Assembly: GCA_002914805.1 (NCBI GenBank)
Contig: JXTB01000028.1
Span: forward strand, 645,933-709,932
Reading direction: 5' to 3'
Length of the DNA: 64,000 nucleotides
DNA from: Parasponia andersonii
Lineage: Eukaryota; Streptophyta; Magnoliopsida; Rosales; Cannabaceae
Shown here: piece after piece, positions 46,403 through 55,604 of the stretch
Layout of the letters: the number at the start of each line of letters is the position of its first letter
Position numbering within the stretch: position 1 is the stretch's first letter
Program-made: the position numbers and the translations under genes
The notes under the pieces: model-generated
Databases searched by the model: none
What the model saw: only the letters and a program-made list of their open reading frames with translations
Told to the model about the DNA's origin: nothing

Positions 46403-48517
46403 ATGGGAAGAGCACCATGCTGTGAGAAAGTGGGGTTGAATAGAGGGAAATGGACAGCTGAAGAAGATGAAATATTGACCAACTACATTCAAGCCCATGG
46501 AGAAGGCTCTTGGAGATCTTTACCCAAGAAAGCAGGTATAATATCATGTACATACATTTTACTTATTTATATTGTCCAAGTACTTAAGCACTTGTCACAT
46601 TTTTATAATTGTTATTACATACATAAATGTGATCTACGAGCTAGTAAAATGTAGTAATGATCATGAAATATTGTTGTATTACAACGTATTAGGACTGCCT
46701 AGGTGCGGCAAGAGTTGCAGACTGAGATGGGTAAATTATCTCAAGGACGGCTTGAAGAGGGGGAATATCACCGTGGAGGAGGAGGAAACCATAATTAAGT
46801 TACGAAATGCTTTGGGAAATAGGTATTATATATAACTTCAATTTTGTTCTATCATTTGACAATTTACGGACGCAAGTTATTAGTATCAACTTATTCGATC
46901 TTTTTTGGCAAATAAGCTTAAAAGCCGTTTTTGTATTTTACGTATATACGGGTAATTTTAGATATTAAAGGACAATGTAATTGGCTTATATGTGGGCTAA
47001 TTTGTGATCTTTAAAAGAACTTTTTCTTATGTTGATTAAAATTAAATAATTAAGAAAATAAGTGGTTCGCCAAATCATAAATAAGTTCAGGTAATAATCC
47101 CATGCACGTAAAACTAATGAGGGCATGGTTATTGTTCAAAAGTACTGATTATAATGTTTGGTGAGGCCGCAACAGCGTTTCATTAGTTACTTTTTTTCTG
47201 GAACATTGTTTCATATAGCTGTCACTTGTTTTCATGCATTTATATTTCCTTTTCGATCCACTTTTTGTCGAAAAGGACAGCTAACCATCGTTTATACGTA
47301 GTTTTTCTGCAATGAAAATATCTGTACAATGTATATTAATATTCCAACTTTGCTACTATCAAACGCCACCATCCACTTGCCATGCCGAGACAAATCTTAA
47401 CCGGTTAGGCATATGCCACGTACAATAGTGATCATAACATATACCTCCTACTATTTGAACTTTGATCATTCCCTCTAAATTGTTATTAATAATCGAAATT
47501 GGTTTGAACTTTAATCATAATCTATACATATTTATATTTGCTTTGTAACAAGTATAGGTGGTCATTGATAGCCAAGCATTTACCGGGACGAACGGATAAT
47601 GAAATTAAAAACTATTGGAATTCTCATTTGAGACGAAAAATTTACTGCTTTACACACTTGGGAAAGGAATCATTGTCGTCAACCACCACGAATCATGTCG
47701 TCCCAGCTAGTAACATCGGTCCAAGTGGTCGTCGATCCGGTCGAACAAGCCGAGCAGCCATGAAAAAGAACAAGGCTACTAATCTCACCTACTCAACATC
47801 AAAACGACACATAAATCAAGTTTTGCCTCGAGAAAAATCAAGTAGTATTACTACTCCATCAGCTGAAAAGAAAGACAGTGTAGAATATTTATGGTCCAAA
47901 ACCGAAAGTAGTACTAGTGGTACTACTAGTGCGCGTGTTTCAAGTAGTGATGAAGTTACTAAAACCAAAGAGGAGGAGCAGTTGGAACTGGAAGAGTGGC
48001 TGGAGAGAGAGATAATGGGCCTTAATTATATTCTTGAAGATGGGCTTGAGGAAAATACAGGTGGTAAGTTTTCTGTTGATGAAAAGGATTTTTGCGTTGA
48101 TGTTGTCACAATTTTGGAGCTTTACAATGAGGGAGAAAGATAGAATCTAGCCCAGCTGGAAAAGAAATGGAGAACAAAGAGAATGATGATAATGATCATG
48201 AGGATCAAGAAGAATGGCTAGACAAAGAAATAAGGCGCCTTAGTGATTGTATCCTTGAAGATCAAGAGGTTGAAATGGAAATGGGCCTTCACAATTATGG
48301 TGTTAGAGAAGAATTAGAACGAGGGAATTGGGCCAATTTTATTGATGATGATCATGATATAATATACAGATTATCATCATCACATGCTGAGTTGAGTGAT
48401 GAGGAGTCCTATTGGCAGAGTTGTAGCTCATCAGCTGTGAATTCAAGCTTATTCCATGGAGAAGGAGATGTTGAATGGGGGGACCAAATGTTGTCTTTGT
48501 GGCAACAACCAAATTAG
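46403..48517 (+). CDS. R2R3-MYB transcription factor, subgroup 7 (flavonol regulator type)
   Basis: Exons are 46403-46535, 46693-46822, 47558-48063 and 48144-48517, product 380 aa, close to Arabidopsis MYB12 and relatives (about 340-370 aa). R2 (residues 14-64) starts [21 protein letters not shown]3 (about 67-115) includes [36 protein letters not shown] and [11 protein letters not shown]. The bHLH-contact signature is absent. [12 protein letters not shown] matches the SG7 flavonol motif, and [10 protein letters not shown] near the C-terminus resembles the SG7-2 motif. Such factors activate CHS, CHI, F3H and FLS. Start: [12 protein letters not shown] at 46403; the GTG upstream is not used. Intron 3 (80 nt, donor GGTAAGT, acceptor GATAG) contains the only stop (48141-48143). 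Without splicing the protein ends at 282 aa and loses its acidic C-terminus. A Pro replaces the usual Leu in GLPRCGKSC. Confidence 0.9.
48064..48143 (+). other. Third intron of the MYB gene (80 nt, removes a stop)
   Basis: The donor GTAAGT is at 48064 and the acceptor AG at 48142-48143. Splicing joins phase-1 G to AATCT and keeps the frame open to 48517, adding 124 residues ([15 protein letters not shown] ... LSLWQQPN). The pyrimidine tract before the acceptor is weak, so retention is possible. A second in-frame acceptor lies at 48154-48155. Confidence 0.7.
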
Positions 48518-49333
48518 TTTCAGAAAGAAAGCAATTGGAACTAATTCCATAATCACTGCAGTTGTAATAAAATTCCTAGAAGAGCTATTGTATTCTCTGC
48601 ATTGTAACTGTCCCATATCGGCATATTGTGTCGTTTGTAAATTTCTGTACTGTTATTGATTAATACATTTATGACGAAGGGGAAATCAAATTATTTTCTT
48701 TTGAAATGTTTTTTTGGATCAAGACAAAGTTTGCTCTTGTACAACGATAAAGTTTCTTTCTATTATTTTTTTGATGCTAAGTTAAACAATAAAAATATTA
48801 TTTCATTGTTTTAATTATTTATAATTTGACATATGGCACAAAAATTTTCCACAATGTAATTTTTGTTGTTCTATATTTTGTGTTAAATATTGAAGTGAAA
48901 TTTAGGCTAAGTATTTTTTTTTTTTTTTTGCCTTTTTCTAGACATATACAGGTATAAGATATGTATATTAATTTAACATTTTTAGTTAAATTCTTAGACA
49001 TAACATTTTATGTATGAAATATATGTGGTATACAATTCATTCCTTCCTATTATTGTTTCGGGACATTTGCTAAGTTGATTTTAGGACTTGACATTAATAT
49101 TAAGCACTTGGTCACTTTCACCTAAAAAATCCGAATTATTAAAGCACTTGGACGTTCGGGAGGATAAAAAAAATACCAAGAGATTTTCAAAAAAAATAAA
49201 AGAATAATAAATGTTACTATAATCTAAAATTGAATAACAAATAAAAATTAGATGCCAAAGCTCGCATTAAACGAATCAAATAATCCCCACCCAAAAAAGA
49301 ATGAAATCCACTCTAAACTACAATATCCATGAT
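48518..49333. other. Convergent intergenic region, MYB and phytocyanin 3' sides
   Basis: 3' UTRs of both genes are expected here. AATAAA-like words occur near 48567 and 48787. A poly-T run is at 48907-48930. No coding sequence was seen. Confidence 0.5.
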
Positions 49334-49969
49334 TCAAAACAATCCCAGAACCAACAACAACCCAAAAGCCACAACCAAACCACCTCGCAAGCTCGATGCG
49401 CCACTGGTCGGAGCAACTGCCGGGCCGTCGATCTCGGCGGGAGAAGGCGCCGGCGAAATACCAAGGAACCCGTTGCCCCTCTGAGAAAGCACCACGACGA
49501 TCAGCTTCTGGCCCTTCTCGCAGTGTCCCTTGGCCCCACTGATGAAGTAGAATGGGCCGGCCCGGCCCAAACTCACCTTGGTGTTCCCGTCCTTGTGCTC
49601 CTTAATGGGCCGAGAAGTGTTGCAGGTCTCGTAGTCCTGCTTGCTCACTTCCAACACAGAATCCTTCTCGGCATCGTACTTCCACACTGAAAGTTAATCA
49701 ATCACAACAAGAATCAGTAAAAGGGTATCTATATATGCATATGTCTATGTAATATAAGAGAATGTGAAATTACCAAGAGTGTCCCCGATGCGGAAACGGG
49801 TCGATTCGGCCCATTGGTTGAGGAGTTGGGTTTGAGAGGAGGATGATGATGGGATTGACCATGCATCGGACTTGCCTCCGACTAAGATTTCTTTAGCTTC
49901 TGAGATGGTGAAAAGGAGAGAGGTGAGTAGAAGGAGCAGAGAAGATGACGTTCTTGAGAAGCTGGCCAT
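49334..49969 (-). CDS. Early nodulin-like protein (phytocyanin family, GPI-anchored type)
   Basis: Exons are 49969-49774 and 49686-49334 (minus), product 182 aa. The intron falls inside the GDTL/VWKYD junction, the usual place for phytocyanin genes. Residues 1-25 form a signal peptide (SSSLLLLLTSLLFTISEA). The plastocyanin-like domain spans about 26-128: EILVGGKSDAWSIP, NQWAESTRFRIGDTLVWKYD, SKQDYETCNTSRPIKEHKDG and GPFYFISGAKGHCEKGQKL. The two Cys form the conserved disulfide. The first copper-ligand His is missing and Gln replaces the axial Met, so copper binding is unlikely, as in other ENODLs. A PAPSPA arabinogalactan glycomodule and a hydrophobic C-terminus (GGLVVAFGLLLVLGLF) point to a GPI-anchored cell-surface protein. 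The start at 49969 is preferred to an upstream in-frame ATG because it gives a clean signal peptide. Confidence 0.92.
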
Positions 49970-50930
49970 GGTGGTATAGACAGACTCTAAGAGAGGGGGC
50001 ACTGAGGGGGGTGTGTGTAGTGAGGGGGGGTTTGGGTTGAATCAAGTGTACGGATTTTGAGTGAGAGGAGATTGGAGAGTGATGATTTGAAATTGGGGTT
50101 TATGGTGATATTTATGGAGTTGGGGTTTCAGGGGAGAAAGTTAAACTAGCCGTTGTAGGACCTGGGGAAGAGAGAAAAGTGGGGGGCCCAGGCCCTGCTG
50201 GTTTTCTTGGTCTTTGGTCGTCCTTGTGTTACTACTGACTACTGTTACTAATTTTTAACGGTTGAATACAGAAAAGGGGGCAGAAAAGAGGTCTTTTAAC
50301 GGTCAAAAAAGGGCATTAATTTAAGAGAAAAATGGAGGGGAAGAAACGATCAAATGAAGCTCGACAAATGGGTATTATTGCCTAAAAAAAATTAAAATTT
50401 AAAAACAAAAGGAGAAAAGAAAAACACACACACACACATACAAACTGAACTAAAATTTAGCTATGATTTGGTTGCTTTCCCTGTTTGGCGGGTATCCTCA
50501 AAAGAAAAGATTTCAGAAAATGCTACTGTTCAGAATCGTTATTAAGCTTGTATTCAATCAGAAATGAGTTAACCGCAAAAATTATCTCGAAGTATGCACT
50601 TTCTGCAAATTTGACTCTGTATTTTTTTACTCTAAATATATATATATATATATATATCCCCACATTTGGAATGGCAAAAAATGTATGTCATCCGTCCTCA
50701 TTTTTCGCAATTTTGTTATTAAAAGGCAAAAATACGCATCATAATCCGACTTTGGGATATCATGTAATTGTTGCCAAATACAAATAAAAGAATCAAAATA
50801 GAAACAAATTAAATAAATAGATAATTTAAAATAATTCACTTTTAAAACAAATTAACCATTTGGAAAACAAATTAAACCGAACTTTAATTAAAAAAGAAAA
50901 AATCCCTTTCTCCTCTCTTTCTCTCTCTCT
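49970..50930. other. Promoter side of the phytocyanin gene and spacer
   Basis: A G-rich stretch (49995-50030) lies close to the start on the sense-opposite strand. Simple repeats are (CA)n at 50425-50440 and (TA)n at 50636-50657. No other gene was seen. Confidence 0.45.
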
Positions 50931-51235
50931 CATGGCCACGAATGACTCTTATACAGCGGCTAAACCCTAAGGATCCAATCTCCTCCACAACGTCTCTTTC
51001 TCTCTATTGGCGCTCATGTTCCTCACAACCGCTCCTCTCCCTTTTGCTCCGCTCTGCGAGCTTTAAATGAACCAACCCCCAAGACTCTCTTCAACATCTA
51101 TGTCCATGATGACCCGACTTGGAAATACGACCCGCCATTGTCTACGGTGCTCACACGCCGCGTCACTCTCGGCCCTCGCAGCGCCAAATCACTGACCTCG
51201 GCGACCCGTCGAACGCCGTGTTCATGTTCCTCTCT
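50931..51235 (+). pseudogene. GT14 (core-2/I-branching-like) glycosyltransferase gene relic, N-terminal part
   Basis: Two or three frames together read as the start of a plant GT14-family protein: ALMFLTTAPLPFAPLCEL (51009-51062), then a stop and frame change, FNIYVHDDPTWKYDPP (51090-51137), and DPSNAVFMFL (51203-51232) in another frame. Family members have MFLT..PLPFAPLWE, LFNIYVHADP and DDPSNAMFALLSP in this order. The rest of the gene, including the catalytic part, is absent; a CT-rich tract and AT-rich spacer follow at once. The local GC content is well above the surroundings, which suits a former exon. Assignment rests on remembered family motifs. Confidence 0.6.
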
Positions 51236-51984
51236 CTCTCTCTTATGATTGTTTTGCAATTTTTTGGTTTTTTTTAGACTCTGTTTAGAACCCAGATGTT
51301 GAAAGAAAAAAAGAAAAAAAAAAAAAAAAGGCGGAAAAAGTCATAGAAAATTAATGAGAAAAATATTTTTCTTAAAAGTTTTTAATTATTTTTTGTTTCA
51401 ATCCAAATAAAAAAGAATAGAATTTCTTGAAAATTTTTTTTTCTCTAGATATAGTAAATAAGAGAATTGAGAAATTCTTATTTGTGCGCGTGTGTGTGTT
51501 TTTTTTTTCGTTTCGTTTCTTGATCTGTTTTTCTTTTTATTTTTAAATATCTTTTTCTTATTTATATTTTTAGGGTATAAGGGTTAATTTATATTAATTT
51601 GTTCTATTTTTTTTTTTCAATTTGTTCATACGATTTTATTTTATTTTAATCAACTATTTTATTTTAATCAACTTTTAAGTGTTTGGTTCTGGATTTTGGG
51701 TTATTTGTTTATTTGGTAATATGTATCAGTTACTCTTAACTCAAATTCAATGTTAACGAAGGGCAAATAGATTAATTTATTTACGGATGGTATACTTTTT
51801 TGTAATTCCAAAAGTAGAGGTATTTCTCTACGGAGTCCAAAATATGGGGTCAAATTTACCAAAAATGCATATTTGAGAATATTTTTTTACAGTTATCCAT
51901 CAGAAATTATCTTTTGAAACTATGCAAGTGTTTTGTCATAGTTTGTAAATCATTAGTATAAAAAATGATCTGGTAATTGGTTAA
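51236..51984. other. AT-rich spacer
   Basis: Poly-A/T runs (51301-51330, 51500-51515) and a short GTGTGTGT tract (51486-51497) were seen. There is no gene. Confidence 0.5.
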
Positions 51985-52385
51985 GAGGAAATTTGATTTT
52001 TCGTAGTAATTTTTTCAAAAAATTTGAAAAATCTGGAATTTTAATTAGAAAAATACATTTTAAAAAGTATTTAGGAAAAATACTACTTTTAATTGATAAT
52101 ATATTTAAAGTAACTAATCAAGTTACCTATTACCTCGGGAGGCTTAAGTAACTAGATTAGTTGTCCCAACTAACCTAACCAGTTATCTCGAGTTCTATTG
52201 AAAAATAATAATTTTGAAGAAAATTTGATATTTTTTTCTAAATATTTATTAAAAGTGTTATTTTTTAAAATTAACTTTTAAAAGATGAAATTTCTAAATT
52301 AGTTTGGGGTTTTTCAAAAAGAATTTAGCAGTTTTTCAATTTTTTGTTCTTTTGACCTGTAATTTTGTAAGAAGTACATATATTA
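51985..52385 (-). repeat. Interspersed repeat family 1, copy C
   Basis: Read on the minus strand, it opens TTCTTACAAAATTACAGG, has a TTTGAAAAACC segment, and a core with AGATAACTGGTTAGGTTAGT, CTAATCTAGTTACTTAAG and GTAACTTGATTAGTTACTTT, in the same order as the 4030 and 4554 copies. An 84-bp direct duplication of its end (TTTTGTAAGAAG...ATTGCCATCACAATTC) lies at about 52362-52490. Confidence 0.6.
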
Positions 52386-52577
52386 ATTGCCATCACAATT
52401 CATTAGGGAAAAAAATAGATTTTTTAATTTTTTGTACTTTAGGCTTGTAATTTTGTAAGAAGCCCAAATATTAATTGCCATCACAATTCCAAGAAAGAAT
52501 TACACCAATACCAATTATTAGTCCCAACTAATTAATTCTAATAGATATTTTCTATGCCCAAATTAACTAATTTTGGA

Positions 52578-54205
52578 AAAGTTCTTAAATAGCCGCTTTT
52601 AAAACTATATTTTCATAAATATCTATTTTTTATTTGTATTTCATGAATACATGTTTTGTTAGAAATATAGACTACTAGTGTTAGGTTTTTAGCATGATTA
52701 TCTCCTGAATTTTTTGTTGATTTGCAACGTGTCTCTTGAACTATTTTTTTTTTTGGCAATTAGGACCTTGAAAATTTATAAAACTATTATAATCTACCCA
52801 TTTCCGTTAATGACTGTTAAATTTTAGATGGATATAGACGTGTGCTAGTTATATGTAAGTTTTTAAGAGCATAATAGGTATCTTACTTGGTTTGGAGGAA
52901 AAAATAACAAATGAGAGTTTGGGGGAGAAAAAAGGTTTTGAAATTTAAATTTTTAAATAACAAATAAGAGTTAGAAGGAAAAAAAAAATTTTTGAAATTC
53001 AAATTTTTAAACAATTAAAGAATAAACAAAATTTGACTCACTTAAATGTTGATTTCAATAACTTAAACTTAGTTAGAATTATTTAAGACCACAAGCTAAT
53101 TTTCCAAAAAACAAAAGGCAAAGAAAGAAGATAACAACTTTAAAAATATGACCAAAAAAAATTTTAAAACCCAATTACCCAGCCAAGGATGAGTTGCTGT
53201 GAAGGCAACCCAACTCCGTGGTCAATTATTCCTGAGGTTTCCGAGAGGTGGTCTTCTTCTCTCACGGCAGCCATGAAAGTTTGCCGTGAGGTGAATGTAT
53301 ATATAATATTCTTTACTTAATTTTAAATAAATATAATTTTTATCTTTAAGTGTAGTTTAAGTATTTTAGTAAATTTTATTAGTTATTTTTAAAGGTTTTA
53401 TTATTTATATTATTGATTTAATATTTTTTTTTATTAAATACTTTCTTATTAAAATTCAATCAATGTTTTATTTTTTTTATTAAAAATCAATAAATTTATT
53501 TTTAAATTTTAACTTTATTAAATTGAGTATGTCATTATAATTTAGAGTTACTTTTTTATTCTTTAATTGTTTAAAAATTTGAATTTTAAAACTTTTTTTC
53601 CCTCCAAATACTCTCATTTCTTCATTTTGCCAATTAAATGAGATATCTATTATGCCCTTAAAAAAACTTGCACGTGACTAGCATATGTTCTAATCCATCT
53701 AAATTTGATAGTCATTAACAGAAATTGGTTTAATTGGTAGATTGCAATGTTTTTATAAGTTTAGGATCTTAATTGCTAAAAAATATAGTTCATGGGCCAT
53801 ATTGTAAATCAATAAAAAATTCAGAAGCTAGTCATGCTAAAAACCTCACCAGCATTTTACATATGAAATATATATCGTTTCATACATCAAATCTATACGG
53901 TATACATTTTATAAATAAAAATTATACAAAAAAATACATCAAATCTATACGGTACACATTTTATAAATAAAAATTATACAAAAAATTAGTAAACATTTCA
54001 AAATGTATATCATAAGTCAAATTTATAATAAAAAATATAAATCACGGTAAACATTTATATTGTAAATATATAATGTTCATATTTTACACATATACCATAA
54101 AAATAGATATTTTTGAAAGAAAGATATAAAATGGGTATTTATGAAAATAAGTTATAAAAATGAGTTCTCACAGATAAAAAAATTTTAGTTTCTCTATTGT
54201 CCCCA
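52578..54205 (+). repeat. Interspersed repeat family 2, copy interrupted by a MULE
   Basis: 52578-52673 and 53857-54205 match consecutive parts of 5311-5747: CATAAATATCTATTTTTTAT and AGAAATATAGAC on the left; TTTTACATATGAAATATATA, then AAATTTATAATAAAAAATAT and GAAAATAAGTTATAAAAA on the right. Within it, ATACATCAAATCTATACGGT is locally duplicated (53880-53990). Confidence 0.6.
52683..53847. mobile_element. Mutator-like element with ~300-bp terminal inverted repeats
   Basis: The left arm starts AGGTTTTTAGCATGATTATC and the right arm, inverted, GAGGTTTTTAGCATGACTAGC. Pairing continues about 300 bp (TGAATTTTTTGTTGATTT against TGAATTTTTTATTGATTT; TTTAGATGGAT; AGGTATCTTACTTGG-type text). Flanks ACTAGTGTT (52674-52682) and ACCAGCATT (53848-53856) fit a decayed 9-bp duplication. 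The short GC-rich centre (53180-53290) has no recognised gene. Confidence 0.75.
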
Positions 54206-54636
54206 CCAGTAATTGACAATTCATTTAGGAAAAAAAAAAAAAAAAGAAAACTGCTATAAATTTAATTGATTTATCTTAAAAAGTGGTATTTGTCAATTTT
54301 AACCCTTCTCTAGGCCAACGTAATCCATTTGATGTAAAGCCCATACTCGTGGTAGACGGTGGTGGGCTAGGAAATCAGGTTGAACCCACCAACACCCAAC
54401 ATTTTCATGAACCATGACCATACTGTTTCCAAGCAACACACTTGTCCTTCTACGGTTTTACATGCAAACAACAACGTGTCCAATGACAGACATTCAAGTC
54501 GTGCATCGCCCAAAACGTGGCAAGCTTTGGCCTGTGCTTCAAACTCCGAACACACAAGATAGTGGCAAGTTTCGGATTAAGTGTTGAAGAGAAGTAGAGA
54601 GACTTTTTGAAGAGGCCAAGAGGGACAGAGAGGGAA
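54206..54636. other. Promoter region of the 100-aa membrane protein gene
   Basis: GC content rises after 54360. No clear TATA box was identified. Antisense ORFs here are shadows. Confidence 0.4.
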
Positions 54637-54939
54637 ATGGCAAGAGACGAAGACTTGAGGAAAATGGCAGACACCCACAAAATGAGTCCGGAGGAAGTAA
54701 AAGCAGCTGGAGTAGAGGGGTCCAAGAGGCCTCCAGGCCACAACCCTGGTGATGTCCTCCATCAGAGACGCAAACTTCCCTACAGCCCCACCACCATGGC
54801 CATTGCCGGCCTACTCATCATCGGTGCCGTTGGGTATCTCACTCTTTACACCACCAAAAAGCCCGAAGCCACCCCAAAAGATGTTGCAAAGGTCACTGCC
54901 GGGGGTGCCCATCCTGAGGATACTCGCCCCAGGAAGTAG
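54637..54939 (+). CDS. Small single-pass membrane protein, function unknown
   Basis: This single-exon gene encodes 100 aa. The N-terminal half is hydrophilic and charged (MARDEDLRKMADTHKMSPEE; GSKRPPGHNPGDVLHQRRKL). One membrane segment follows at residues about 54-72 (MAIAGLLIIGAVGYLTLYT), then a Lys/Pro-rich tail ending DTRPRK. There is no cleavable signal peptide, so a tail-proximal anchor is likely. Upstream non-ATG starts (TTG at 54607) would add residues but fit poorly. Codon use is GC-rich and typical of expressed genes, and the sense frame looks protein-like throughout. I recall similar small plant proteins annotated as unknown, but no function. The gene converges with the TM9SF gene 665 bp away. 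Confidence 0.75.
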   Translation: MARDEDLRKMADTHKMSPEEVKAAGVEGSKRPPGHNPGDVLHQRRKLPYSPTTMAIAGLLIIGAVGYLTLYTTKKPEATPKDVAKVTAGGAHPEDTRPRK

Positions 54940-55604
54940 AGCGGCTATGTTTGTAAGCGAATGTCGCCTAAGTTGTTCTTGTTTGACTAGATAAATCTTT
55001 TCTTTGGTGAAGTTCTGTTATTTCAACATTAGGATACCTTGTTTCTCCATAAGCCCAATAGATAGTAAAATGTCTTGCGGTATATTAAATCAGGGTAACT
55101 GAAGCTAAAGCTTAGTAGCTGCTTAGCTTCAAGCTGACCTGATATTTGCAAACTAATTAGTTATCAATTTATTTTGGCGACTGGAATGGAATTGGAGGTC
55201 TTTGTCTATCGGTTCACAAACACTTCAGCACTTAAGACTAGAATTCGGGTTTGGTTAGCCATAATTTTACGTGACTATCGGCAGAAATTTTACTGCCCAC
55301 GATCATTTCACGGTGCATATACATATACTGTGAAACACCTGCAAACAGGCTCCTAGATCTCAGCATGATATCTTCCGGACGAACAGATACTCGATTAATG
55401 AAAATACATACCAACCAACAATTGGCTAGTGACTAAAAGCGGAACTATTTTTGGAAATTTGAACAAGTAACTACTAGTATAGCAGAATTATGACCCCTTG
55501 TCAATGTTCAAAATTGAGTACAAAAACCATACCTTAATTTCAAATCTTACACTAAAATATTGTTTGTGAGTTCTTGCGAAATGAGAATATAACCGGCACA
55601 CACC
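54940..55604. other. Convergent intergenic region
   Basis: 3' UTRs of the 100-aa gene and the TM9SF gene are expected here. No further gene was seen; the 60-aa ORF at 55174-55356 has no recognised features. Confidence 0.5.

Noticed and set aside
48167-48517. Separate small gene starting at ATG 48167
   Set aside because: Its sequence is the expected C-terminus of the SG7 MYB, and an intron joins it in frame to exon 3.
54450-54762. Antisense ORFs at the start of the 100-aa gene
   Set aside because: They overlap the protein-like plus-strand frame and show no domain; considered shadows.
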